Below are positions 1 through 10,381 of a stretch of 64,000 nt of DNA, piece by piece. Position 1 is the first letter of the stretch. Every line of letters starts with the position of its first letter. A program made the position numbers and the translations under genes. The notes beneath the pieces were generated by a model. It saw nothing but the letters and a program-made list of their open reading frames with translations. It was not told the DNA's origin and ran no database searches. Source of the stretch: Astrothelium macrocarpum (taxonomy: Eukaryota; Ascomycota; Dothideomycetes; Trypetheliales; Trypetheliaceae); assembly GCA_021030915.1 (NCBI GenBank), contig JAGEMR010000057.1, positions 115,856-179,855 on the forward strand. Direction: 5' to 3'.

Positions 1-504
1 ATGTGTGGAGAATCCAGTTTCTTTATAGTCAAGAATGACAGCTACGTTATTTTACAAACTATTGATAAGCATGACTCGCCATGGATCCAGACATCGTTCT
101 TCGAAATGAATTTGACACACTGACAATACATTTGCTCCAGTGCGGATTGCCCAAAACAGGAATGACATCATTGGTAAAAAGGCCTAAATGGGCAAATAGT
201 TTGTACATCGGTAATTTGTTCAGAAAGGATAGCGGCTCCGTATTCGATGTCCGACCATCTCAAAGTTAATCTAAAAATTGAAATGATTAACCAGACCAGC
301 TTTTGTCTGACACGTACTGAATACCTATTCATCAAAGAATCAATTATCACGTCTTCCCACTCATTAAATTACCCGCAATCTTTGTCTGCAACCTCCAGCG
401 ACTACGACGCTCGGAAGAAACAGAGAACACCCTAAGCCAGTTTCGCCTCAACCAGTGACTCGAGATTCCATCCTCGCCTCTGAAATTTCCTTTCGATCGA
501 GTAT
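1..504. other. Left edge, no gene recognised
   Basis: Only short overlapping frames without a recognisable domain. The last part is probably the 3' flank of the ankyrin gene that ends at 505 on the minus strand. Confidence 0.5.
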
Positions 505-2418
505 TCAATTTTCCCATCTGGCATCCTCAAATGGATCTTCATCGAATTCAGGAGGAATATCACGCCCACACTCTCTCAACACTTGAATCAACCCGTTGAG
601 AATCGAGGGTTTCAAATTCGCACTTAGCTCTACGGCTGTAAAAGTGCCCAGCATTCGCCAAGGAGACAGATGGGGCATATGCTGTCCTTTGAGGTCAGTC
701 CGAGCCCCTTTGTGAACCAGAGAGGCTGCTTTCTCAAAGGAGTACGGGTACTGCCCATAGTATTCCGCGGTTACGGCGTAATGAAGGGGAGTCCATCCCC
801 ATTGATCTTGTGCGACACCCTGAATCCATAAGGAACGAGATCAAGCCTGGTTCGACTGCGAATTCAGCGGCCATATGAAGTAGCGTGCGACCATCATGCA
901 TTATCATGCATAAATCAACTCCGTAACCCACGAGCATCTTCAGGCCTTCTACGGCCCCCTTGTTTACTCTAACTGCTGTTTGTAAAGTGGACCAGCTTTG
1001 TGGTCCACAACAAGTATTAAAGTCAACATAGTTTTCGTTGTAGAGGAGCCGGAAGAAGTCAAGATGTTTCGTTTCCCGATCGGAGCGGTAAATGTTGAAC
1101 GTGCCTAAGGGCCTTTCGTGAAACACTTCATGGATAGATGCGCCATTGTCAACAAGAAGCCGCAAGGCTTCTAACCAACGTTCCCAACATGGTGGGAGTT
1201 GAGGGAAATGTCTGTTCCGGCGGACATCCAGTCCTGTTACAGCAAATACAGGGAGACCGGAGGTCAATCAGCCCCCAGCTCCACGATTGCTTCAGAGCTT
1301 CACGTACATCTGATCGTCATCCCCAACATTGGGATCTGCACCAGCCTCGAGAAGTAATCGGATAGCATCTAAATGATTTCCTTCAACTGCGAGCTGAAGA
1401 AAACGACCAGTGTCAGGGTCATGTCTGACGATCTTTATCCCAGGTGCGACTTACTAGTAGAGGTGTCTTTCCCGTGCACACAGATCGGTCCGTCAAGCAC
1501 CCAGATCTATTGTCCAGGCTTTGTCTCATTAGTCCGACATCACCTAATCGACAAGCCTTCATAAAAGGAGAATCGATCGAAACACGGTTCTGCAATCTCA
1601 CATATCCTGACGTTATTGAAAAACCAAACTCGTTAGAAGACACAGTCTCATTTGTCAGCTCAATGCCGCATAATGCTGACCAAGAAGACCACAAGTTCAA
1701 CCATAAAGGTGGACGATACCCCACGGACATCCGCAAATTCCAGCTTTCATGCCTCGAATTAAGGACGAAGTATCCGTAGAAGCCAAGATCTCGCAGCAAG
1801 GAATTGAACACGAGAACATGACTTCGACGTTTGTATATTGTATCTGAGCTAGCTGGCCTTGAACGCTGTGGTTGAATTACAGCAGCCGACTTCGTTGTGT
1901 GAATAGACTGTAGAGTGAGCATTGAATTCTGACTATAAGAATCAGCCGGTAGTTCGATTGACTATGTGAGAGCTGTCATACTATATTGATAATTGGATAA
2001 CATTGTTGAGTGTTGTTTCGGACTCTTTCAGATGTTGAAGGAGTTCATCAACAATATGTGCCTCCCGTGCTGTCCATCGTAAGGCTGCTCGTAATGTCAG
2101 ACGTGGGCTTTTCGAAATCTGGGTAGATTTCAGCGAAAGCTCATTAACATGTGCTTGAACCTGCGAGAGTGCATCTGATAAAAGCAGTCGAAGTTCAGCT
2201 GGTGGGTGGTCATCTCCAAAACAGCCATTGAGATTAGTTTTTATCACGTTCAATACCGCTCTAGTCATAGTCACTTTGTGCTGAATTCGGCGAAACTCTG
2301 CTGGAGCATTGCGAAATTTGTGAACAAAATCCAACAGTGAATCGGCAGCTTTGATAAATCCATTGAGTATCTGCCCAATCGAAGCAATGCCGCCGGCCAC
2401 GGCAAGTATCTCGGTCAT
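505..2418 (-). pseudogene. STAND-type N-terminal domain plus ankyrin repeats, frameshifted
   Basis: Minus-strand gene with exons 2418-1982, 1932-1455, 1393-1308 and 1211-505; the introns of 49, 61 and 96 bp have GT-AG ends and all joins keep frame. The first exon encodes an all-helical N-terminus beginning MTEILAVAGGIASIGQ, of the kind found at the start of fungal NACHT/STAND and ankyrin proteins. The rest encodes degenerate ankyrin repeats (ACRLGDVGLM, HLDAIRLLLEAGADPN, DGRTLLHMAAE, WGWTPLHYAV). Within the last exon the frame is lost at a CCC run at 818-820. Dropping one base joins the upstream repeat to WGWTPLHYAV and the frame then runs to the stop at 505. As read, the protein ends early. 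Either a real inactivating indel or a consensus error. Family members are thought to act in non-self recognition or signalling; that role is inferred. Confidence 0.7.
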
Positions 2419-3419
2419 CTATGTTGCTACACGGACAGTGTGATCAATAATCGAAGAAGAGCTCCGTGAAAATAGCTCCGTTGAATCATCTTTGTCTAAA
2501 GTAGTAGACTACCTTTTAGGCTCTACTGTGCAGATGACTGACGTGGCAATCTGTGGTCTTCCAGCCTTGTCGGAGCCTTGTGCAATCGCCAGCGTATTAG
2601 AAGCCTGATCATAGAAGGCATCTAAAAGTCCCGCAAATATTCTATCCACTCTTTCGAAACTTTCCGTTGCCAGAAGCTCGTATTGGCAGACCTCAAAGTC
2701 ATATCAGCTGCAGAGTCTTTGATGGTGTAACATATTGTTGGTCTTTCATGACATATGTTTAGAGTATAGAGATTGACGCTTAGCTGTATTTAGATTGAGT
2801 CCACTCTCGAAGCTACACTGCCTACCGTCTCAAATGGCCAGCCCCTTTCTACATTCCCCTGAAGGTTGGCACTGCGTGGGTATTTCTTTCTCCTAAAGTT
2901 GACATGAAGACTGAATATGGTAGTGTCAATGTGGAGATGGGCCTATGATTGCAGCACCATGTTGTATTGCTTGCGGTCATACGAGATGCTCAAGCTGCCA
3001 GTAATAATGGCAATATATGTACTCAGCGAATCTCCACAGCGACGATGTGATTGTAAGCCACAAAATTCTATAAAAATAAATTCCTACTAAGTTAACATTA
3101 GCTTTTGGAAAATTTCGTCCCATGCGTCAATTCCGGTTTTTATGATTGAGGAGGAACTTAAAGTTTAAAATGTTGATTTTTAATATTTGTGCTATTTCAT
3201 TAACTTTACTTGAATGACTGATAATGGTGATAAAAGCGCCGATAGTGTGAATAGTCTGAAGTCATAATACAGCAGCTCCATCCTGAAGAATCTTTTATCA
3301 GCCACAATGCGTGCACAAATTAGTCAGAGAGCGATCGTGGGAATCCCGACATTCTTGACGATCACTTGCAAGAATTCAACCCTAATCTACGATTCTCTTC
3401 GAGTTCTCCACCCCGCAAA
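2419..3419. other. Intergenic, holds a possible gene relic
   Basis: Mostly without coding signal. A minus-strand frame of about 60 codons (2509-2700) looks like protein-coding remnant and is listed separately. The 3050-3250 part is AT-rich. Confidence 0.5.
2509..2700 (-). pseudogene. Unidentified coding relic
   Basis: A stop-free minus-strand frame of about 60 codons ending in TAG at 2509-2511, with protein-like composition (contains GLLDAFYDQASNTLAIAQGS). There is no good start codon, and the continuation upstream is in another frame. I do not recognise the family. It may be the tail of a lost or intron-split gene, or chance. Confidence 0.25.
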
Positions 3420-3794
3420 ATGTCGACCAGAGACCAAGGCGACGCCGATGAGACCCTTTCCGATGCTGAACTCAAAGCCCTGAACCGCAGCATCTCCGAT
3501 GACCTCAAGGCTGACCAGCAGGCTGCTGAATCTTTCACCACAACTAAAGACAGAAACCTAAGCGTCCCCTCTGGGACAAATGCGCTATCTAAGCACACCA
3601 ACCGTGATGCCGCCGCAAACCCGTCTCAAGACACCACATTCGAACATCCTCGCACCAATACTACTGTCGAAAAACTCCCTTTATCCTCCATCTCTGAGTC
3701 CAAACCTCGCTCCTCCAACGAATCTGATAATTCTACGCGCTCGTTAGGCAACGCTTTAGACCCTACCAAACAAAATCGAGTCAGGGACGACTAG
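3420..3794 (+). CDS. Small Ser/Asp-rich hypothetical protein
   Basis: Uninterrupted frame of 124 codons from the ATG at 3420. The product is hydrophilic and low in complexity, rich in Ser, Asp, Asn and Thr (starts MSTRDQGDADETLSDAELKA), with no membrane segment or known domain, so probably disordered. The frame is open further upstream but only from a non-ATG codon. It has no recognised homologue by eye and could be a species-restricted gene or a spurious frame. Confidence 0.35.
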   Translation: MSTRDQGDADETLSDAELKALNRSISDDLKADQQAAESFTTTKDRNLSVPSGTNALSKHTNRDAAANPSQDTTFEHPRTNTTVEKLPLSSISESKPRSSNESDNSTRSLGNALDPTKQNRVRDD

Positions 3795-4300
3795 GTGCAT
3801 CGTCGCCTATCTAGTGAGCAGTCTCAGAAGCATGTAGAGCTTGCCCAGAAGCAGAGCCAACAGCAGCTGGAGCGAGCTGAATGTACTGGGTAGATGATCT
3901 GCGAATTGCGAATGTGAGAGGGTAGCGTATGATTTGAAGCAAAGGTAGTAGAAGGGAAAGGCTCGTAGATGATACACTTGGGGAAGCATAAGAAGGCAAA
4001 CTGTGGTTCCATGGCGAATGACTGGTAAACGAGTTGAAAGGGTTGCATAGCGAGGATGGCATCACTAGCTTTGGGAAAGTGAGAGAGCATCGATTATCAT
4101 TGGGATGATCTTCTGGCTTGGCTTTTGGTAGATGGCGCTAATCATTCCGAAATGTGTTAGCACTCAAGCGTTTCCGATGCATCAATGGACTAGGGAAACA
4201 GAAGAAATCGCTCCTTAATCTGAGCATGAAGATAAGGTATATTAGCAAAGCGAACAAAACGTTTTGTCTTTGCTCTAAACTCTTCTTCGCCTCCCGAATC
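3795..4300. other. Intergenic, nothing recognised
   Basis: Short overlapping frames on the minus strand with no domain. Contains the 3' flank of the polyprenol reductase gene. Confidence 0.5.
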
Positions 4301-5433
4301 TCAAAAAACATACGGCACTATTCTCCACTTCCCTCTCACACTTCCCTCCCCAAACTTCTTCTCATACCACTGTCTCGTCCCATCCGCTGTGACCCCTAAA
4401 TTTACAACCACGAACGCCGTTGCGCACGCCAGCGTGCCATTCACCCAGCACCCTTTTGGCGCGGCAATTACGGTCAACACGAGGTAAATCACACATTCGG
4501 CCGTGTAATGCGGGCACAGCACGCGGTGAAACAACGGATGTTGAGGAATCTTGTAGCTGGGTTTCGCAGTGGCGGAAGGGGGCTGGGAGGGACGGAGAGA
4601 AGCAAGGTAGCGGTGCGCGTCGTTCTGGATGCCAGAGGCAATCAGAAAGATGGGGAGGGTGATGAAGGTGCGGAAGGTGGGGGCGGTGATGCGGAGGTCG
4701 ATAATTTGAGGACGTTGGAGGTTGAGGAGAGCGGCTGGGAGGGAGGATTAGTGAGGTGGAAAGAGGGAGCAAGATGAGATCAGAAAACGAAATTGAGAAA
4801 TGAGATGGATGTTAGGTGAGGGCGACGTACGAGATCCTTCGATCCAGATGGCGATGCTCATGGCGACGTAGAATGAGATGCCAAGAATCCAGTGACCAAT
4901 CCACATTTGGGAGTTGCTCGGCCGAGAAAGGAAAGCGGATTCATAAAGTCGACGCACGCCTTGGATGGCCATAAGTGCCCAGATCAGAAGGGCTTGGTGC
5001 GTGGTCATGGACTGATAAGGATTATGGTAGGTTGCGGCTTGGGCAAGAGACTTGAAAATGGGTCCATGGCTAAGGATTTCAAGAATCCAATAGCTTGAGA
5101 GGGCAGTACTGGTCACATAGAAGCTCGTGAACCAGCCATGAGGAACATTTATTGATGAAAGAGCATCGAGAAAAGAGAAGGCATTGCCATTAGATTGCGA
5201 AGAAGAGTGACGGGATGAGTTGAATCGGGTCGACGGAGATGAGGGGATTGTTGCTCTAGAGCCATATGAAATGAAGCGTGCGCTCAAAGCGGGAGTCAGT
5301 CGTACAACGAGTCCCTATCAGTGGCAATCAATTGCAATCAGCCAGATGCCTTATCGATCCCGATGCGAGATATTGGCTTACCAAGGCCAGAGAGAGGAGA
5401 AAGAAGAGTCTGAGGATCAGAACAGGATGCATT
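4301..5433 (-). CDS. DFG10: Polyprenol reductase, DFG10/SRD5A3 family
   Basis: Minus-strand steroid 5-alpha-reductase-type membrane enzyme that reduces polyprenol toward dolichol for N-glycosylation in the ER. Exons 5433-5382, 5314-4831 and 4734-4301, introns of 67 and 96 bp (GTAAGC and GTACGT donors). The C-terminal family block is clear: HPLFHRVLCPHYTAECVIYL, then a PKG/NGTL segment, NLGVTADGT, WYEKKFG and a final VPYVF. Several hydrophobic segments are visible. Exons 2 and 3 join in frame. Exon 1 (MHPVLILRLF..) has 52 nt where 51 or 54 are needed; one A fewer in the AAAA at 5400-5403 would restore a typical hydrophobic N-terminus running into GLVVRLTPAL. So the start is either frameshifted or misread. 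It is divergent from the Hos4-like gene, with 181 bp between the start codons. Confidence 0.82.
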
Positions 5434-5614
5434 AGTGGTGGCACTACCACATCGCGTGTCAGATCAATATGGCGTGGTGCAGCACAACACGGTCATGTGA
5501 CTGGGTCATGGGGCCCTGGTACTTTTCCAGGCTCCCGTGCCATCTCCAGTGCCTGAACTCCCTCAATCTCCTTCAGCCCTTTGTGCAATTCGACATCCCT
5601 ATCCATGTAACGTG

Positions 5615-8600
5615 ATGAGTAGTACCGCTGCTGTTGACCAAGACACCACTGCCTCCAGCACCGACCTTACCGCCGAGTCCACGCAGCAGCAAACATCCCA
5701 GCTCACCACAAGACCGCCCAGCTCGCCGCCACTCAACAAGGACCCTCCACCATTGGCGCACAAGGATTCCAATTTGTCAGACATTGCCGTGGATGGCCAG
5801 GGCGACTCGGAAGCTGAAACGGAAATTCTTTCTCAGGACCACAAGGAAGACGCTACCAATGGCGCAATCATCAAACATGAACACCCTGATGATATCCCGA
5901 TGATTGACGCGCCTTCTGTACGCGATGAAGTTGCGAAATCCAGACCAGAGCCTGTCAAGAGTCCAAATGGGATGAAAAGTGGAAATGCGACAAGAAGGCC
6001 GAGTGAGGTGGGAGACATAGATCGCGAAAAGGGCAGGCTGAGCTTACAACGGACCTCCTCTCCCATTACTGTTCAACCGATAGGACGACGGAAATCTAAC
6101 TCGATAGACGCGCCTGCATCTGATGTCAAAAATGGAGACAACGACGGGATATTACCTGCCCCACCGTCATCGAGAAAGCGCAAGGCTCGAGATGAGACTT
6201 CCCCGGGTGAGAAGCGTGAGTTTGAGCCACCGCGACAGAGACACAAGGCAGATCGTTCAGATACCAACAATCACCCGAGCTCACGCGAACGCTCTCCATC
6301 TCCCAAAAAATATCCTCATCGCCGAACAACTTCTATCCAAGCATCATTACCGAACGGCCAGATTCAGAAAAAGCGAAGGCCGCCAAATCTATCGACAGCT
6401 CGAATAGCTAGTTACCACGAAGAGTCAGAATCCGAATCGTCATCCGATGAGACTCTGCATCCTCAGGCACAACCCAAGCGCTTCTCACATCGATCTGTTT
6501 CAACACCGGGCCGAGCCATGGTGCCCAGAAAGAAATTAAAGGATAGATATGGGATGACAGCGTTTGCGATTGCATGTCAAGAAGGAGACCTGGTTCGCGC
6601 CAAAGAAGCCCTCGCTGAAGATCCATCAATGCTGGACGAACCTGATAACGACCAGAACACTCCACTGCAATCTGCAGCACTTGCGGGTAAAGAACATATT
6701 GTTGAATATCTGATAGAGCAACATTGCAACATTCATACTATGAACCGTTTACAAGAGACGCCTCTTATCGATGCAGTAGAGAATGCCGAATTAAAGGTAG
6801 TGCGATTACTATTGGACGCGGGGGTTGATCCCAGCAGGCCCAACAAAAAGGGAAGACAGCCCATTGACTTGGTACCAAAGCCCGATCCTGATGATGAGGA
6901 TGAGGTTGCAGCTGCTAAAGAGATTCGAAATCTCCTCAAGGCTGCAATACAAAGAAATCATGGGAGTAACCGGACGCCACGTCTGGAACAACCAGAAGAT
7001 AATGAAGACGAGAATAAGAAACGCAAAGATTTGGATATCCTCGATCGCACAACCAAAAACTTGCGTGATCTGGTTGAAAACAATGACAAATACGGCGTAC
7101 GCACCTTTCTCGAAGCCATGGTCCGTGTTGACAACAGTTGTCTGGTCGCAGCTGCTAAGGGCGGTCATACCGACTTGATAAACGTTCTACTTCCATTTGT
7201 GGATCCTCACAAGGTTGATTTTACAAAGCCATTACTTGCTGCTATTGGACGCGGTCATATAGATATTGTAGAGCTATTGCTCAAACAGGACCTTGACCCC
7301 ACTCTCAAGAGCAGTGACGATAGACATTACTGGGAAATTGCAGAAGAACGACAAGGTCCCGGTTGGCAGACTGAAAGAGACTTGCTAAAGGCCGCCTATG
7401 ATGATGCCATGGTTCGGAAAGATAAGAAGCGCTTCAAAAACTCCCCAGAATCCAAAGCGAAGCTCGGAAATTTGGCTAAGCGAGAGAAAACCGATAGGCT
7501 TTTGCCTGGACCCACCAGTCCTCACGAAAAGCGCAGACATTCCAGTAGCTCCAATGTTCAGCGTCCGTTGAGCCCAGAGCTGACTAAACCGAGATCCAGG
7601 CTGGTTCGAGGCAAAGATAGGGAGCTTAGTAGCGGTGGAACCGCTCGACGAAGAAGAGTGGTTGATGATGAAGACGAGTCAGATGAGGAAGAAATTAAAT
7701 CTTCACCTGGTAAGAATAAAGTTGGTGTTCCCAAAAGGTCCTCATCACCTGGACTCAAGCGAAAAGAACGACATACCAGCGAACCCACTGCTTCCAAACC
7801 ACGGGATGAAAAGCCAACTCTAAAGCATGGCACTGGTGATAATGAGCGGTCACGGCTGGAGAAGGCCGCTCATATCAAGAGCTATAGGAAACGCGAAGCT
7901 GAAGACGAGGCTGGTTCACCGACACATCACGAACGGAAACGAACGATGGATAAGGAGCAAATAGAGCGCCGCGAACGCGAATTAAAGGAAAGGGAAGCTA
8001 AGGAGAAAGAAATTAAGGAAAGGGAGGCAAGGGAAAGAGAAATCAAGGAGCGGGAAGCTAAAGAAGCGGCAGAACGTGAGGTAGAAGAGAGAGAAAAACA
8101 GCGTCTGGCTAAAGAAGCACTGGAACGCGAGGCCGCGGAAAAGGAAAAAGAACGTCTTGCCAAAGAAGCCTTTGAACGTGAAGCTCTTGAAGCTGCGGAA
8201 AGGGAAAGGGAAAGACTCACCAAAGAAGCTGCCGAACGCGAAGCTGCAGAGCAAGAACGACAGCGGATCGCTCGCGAAGCAGCAGAACGTGAAGCAGAAG
8301 AAGTCCGTCGTAAACAAGCTGAAGCCGAGGCTGCAGCTGCAGCAGAAAAAGCTAGACAAGAAGCCGAAGAACAAGCAAGGAGGGATGCAGAGCAAAAGGA
8401 ACGCGAGCAACGTCTACGAGAACGCCAGGAACGTCTCTCTAAATACCCAGCTGCCGTTCAAACAGCCTGCGTATACGGCAGCGAAATGCCACTCCAACGC
8501 ACAATCTACCCTCGAAGCGGCAATCTAGTCGAACCTGGCGTCCTTCAGCGCTTCACCCCAGTTTTCGGCATCCAAGGTCACGAAATCGGCCTTGACGCCT

Positions 8601-9544
8601 CCATCCCCGGCAATGAGACTGCTGCCAACGAGCTCTGGATTTTCAACTACCAAGCCTGCGCTCTGCTCGGCCTCCCAGAAATTGAGACGCATCGCATCCC
8701 CGCCACACAGCACTGGCGCGTCCAGCCCAGCACCCGCGAGCAGCGCGAACTCATTTGCGTCCCCGCCAACTCCAACTTACGCCTCGTCTACCCACCTACC
8801 TTCCCATCCAGCAACAACGAGGAGCGCGAGGCGCAGCATAAACAGTTTTCACTGATGAAGCAGCGCTGGCTGGACTGCGACGCGATTGCATGGGTGCGAT
8901 TTGCTGACTTTGACGCTCTGGCACGGCAGTCCCCACGGCTCAACGTCCCAGACGTAAGCTTCCACATCCAAATCCGACAACACTTCGACCTAGTCGACGA
9001 AGTCACTCCCGATCCTCCGCCCTCGCTACCCTATCGCACCGACCCCACCGCCGCGCAGTCCACCCACACCAACCCCTCTCCCACCGCCGCCTCCTCCACC
9101 ACCCCTCCTCCAGCACCCACGACCTACACCGCCCGGAAGAAGCGCAAGGCCCTCCTCGAGCTCCGCGCCACCGGCCTCGGCCTCGGCGCCGTCGCCCGCG
9201 AACTCGACGCCCGTGACCGCAACGTCCCGGGCGTCGGCCAGTGGCGCGGCGGCGCGCCTTCACTGCCACCCCAGCAGCAGCAGGAACAAGGCGCTGAAGC
9301 AAAAGAAGCTGGTCCAGCGCCGTCGCAGCCGTCGGAGATGGAGGCGCCGCACGCGCAGGCCCAGCAGGATGTGCAGGTAGCTGATGTGGTGATGGCGAAT
9401 GCGGAGAGCTTTGTCGCGAATGCTGAGACCGCGGAGGTGGTGGCCGCGGCGGGTGGAGGAGGTGCTGGGCTGGTGGGAGGAGAGATGGGCGGTCCTGCGG
9501 TTACGGAGGCTGAGAGTGGTGTGCAAAAGAGTATGGGTGTTTAG
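5615..9544 (+). CDS. Large ankyrin/coiled-coil protein, Hos4-like (Set3 complex?)
   Basis: Single-exon gene of 1,309 codons from the ATG at 5615; an in-frame non-conserved extension upstream was not used. Residues 1-300 are disordered and rich in Ser, Pro and charged residues. Ankyrin repeats at about 312-430 (YGMTAFAIACQEGD, NTPLQSAALAGKEHIVEYL, ETPLIDAVENAELKVVRLLL) and about 500-590. Residues about 780-940 form a long Glu/Arg/Lys-rich single helix with heptad-like ERE/KEA repeats. A conserved C-terminal block follows (about 946-1130), then a Pro/Ala/Gly-rich tail. The ankyrin set inside a large acidic nuclear-looking protein resembles yeast Hos4, a subunit of the Set3 histone deacetylase complex. 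The assignment to that complex is inference from architecture. Confidence 0.72.
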   Translation: MSSTAAVDQDTTASSTDLTAESTQQQTSQLTTRPPSSPPLNKDPPPLAHKDSNLSDIAVDGQGDSEAETEILSQDHKEDATNGAIIKHEHPDDIPMIDAPSVRDEVAKSRPEPVKSPNGMKSGNATRRPSEVGDIDREKGRLSLQRTSSPITVQPIGRRKSNSIDAPASDVKNGDNDGILPAPPSSRKRKARDETSPGEKREFEPPRQRHKADRSDTNNHPSSRERSPSPKKYPHRRTTSIQASLPNGQIQKKRRPPNLSTARIASYHEESESESSSDETLHPQAQPKRFSHRSVSTPGRAMVPRKKLKDRYGMTAFAIACQEGDLVRAKEALAEDPSMLDEPDNDQNTPLQSAALAGKEHIVEYLIEQHCNIHTMNRLQETPLIDAVENAELKVVRLLLDAGVDPSRPNKKGRQPIDLVPKPDPDDEDEVAAAKEIRNLLKAAIQRNHGSNRTPRLEQPEDNEDENKKRKDLDILDRTTKNLRDLVENNDKYGVRTFLEAMVRVDNSCLVAAAKGGHTDLINVLLPFVDPHKVDFTKPLLAAIGRGHIDIVELLLKQDLDPTLKSSDDRHYWEIAEERQGPGWQTERDLLKAAYDDAMVRKDKKRFKNSPESKAKLGNLAKREKTDRLLPGPTSPHEKRRHSSSSNVQRPLSPELTKPRSRLVRGKDRELSSGGTARRRRVVDDEDESDEEEIKSSPGKNKVGVPKRSSSPGLKRKERHTSEPTASKPRDEKPTLKHGTGDNERSRLEKAAHIKSYRKREAEDEAGSPTHHERKRTMDKEQIERRERELKEREAKEKEIKEREAREREIKEREAKEAAEREVEEREKQRLAKEALEREAAEKEKERLAKEAFEREALEAAERERERLTKEAAEREAAEQERQRIAREAAEREAEEVRRKQAEAEAAAAAEKARQEAEEQARRDAEQKEREQRLRERQERLSKYPAAVQTACVYGSEMPLQRTIYPRSGNLVEPGVLQRFTPVFGIQGHEIGLDASIPGNETAANELWIFNYQACALLGLPEIETHRIPATQHWRVQPSTREQRELICVPANSNLRLVYPPTFPSSNNEEREAQHKQFSLMKQRWLDCDAIAWVRFADFDALARQSPRLNVPDVSFHIQIRQHFDLVDEVTPDPPPSLPYRTDPTAAQSTHTNPSPTAASSTTPPPAPTTYTARKKRKALLELRATGLGLGAVARELDARDRNVPGVGQWRGGAPSLPPQQQQEQGAEAKEAGPAPSQPSEMEAPHAQAQQDVQVADVVMANAESFVANAETAEVVAAAGGGGAGLVGGEMGGPAVTEAESGVQKSMGV

Positions 9545-10381
9545 TTGAGGTCGAGGTGATTAGTTTAGCGTCAGCGTTACTCGCTCCGATGTGTGGCCAT
9601 GTGCTGGCCATGTAAGCATGAGCGGGTTAGTGCCTTGTTTTGGACGCTTGTTGGATGATGATATACCTGTGTAATGGAGAAGGTCGTACACGTAAGGTAG
9701 CAGAATTGATGAATGAGATTTTTTGCGCCTGTGATTGACTGACTGCACATTAATTGTTGATTGTTGCCCTGTTGATGCGAGTCTTGTGCTCGTGGAGTTG
9801 GAAAGACTCTGTAAGAGTGCTGGAAGTCTGGGATAAGATTCTTGTAAATTAATGATGGTTGCGCCCCAATGTCAATACGCTATATTCACTATTTTGGAGG
9901 TAATGGCACCTAACTGTTGGTCAAGGTACTTTGCTGGATGAAAAGTCTTCAATAGATAATACGAGCCATGTATCTTGAACATATATCAAGGTAGCCTCTG
10001 ATTCCGTATTCCGTACCATGCTTCTAAGATCATGTATCTTTTTATCCGTTTGTGAAGCGCATCTACGCATCGCCGACTTTACTATCAAATACATCCGATT
10101 GTTTTAGATAGGCCGCTGATCGCGATGAGCGGGCTCAAGTTTGTTGTAATTCATTTTGACCATTAATGAGTATAAGGTAGGTAAATACGATGCGTGATAT
10201 AACATAAAGAGCACGTTTCCCATATAATAAATCCATATAATAGAAGATAACTCCACTGTACTAGACCGAGCGCCGCAGGTAGATGAGTGCCTCCAGGATC
10301 CTTGAATTTTGGTATCTCATATTCACCGTCGCGCCAGCCATTGCCTCCGGTCTCTCCGACATACACACCTCCACCACGCCA
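9545..10381. other. Convergent intergenic region
   Basis: 3' flanks of the Hos4-like gene and of pacC, which face each other. AT-rich, with no gene or RNA recognised. Confidence 0.6.
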
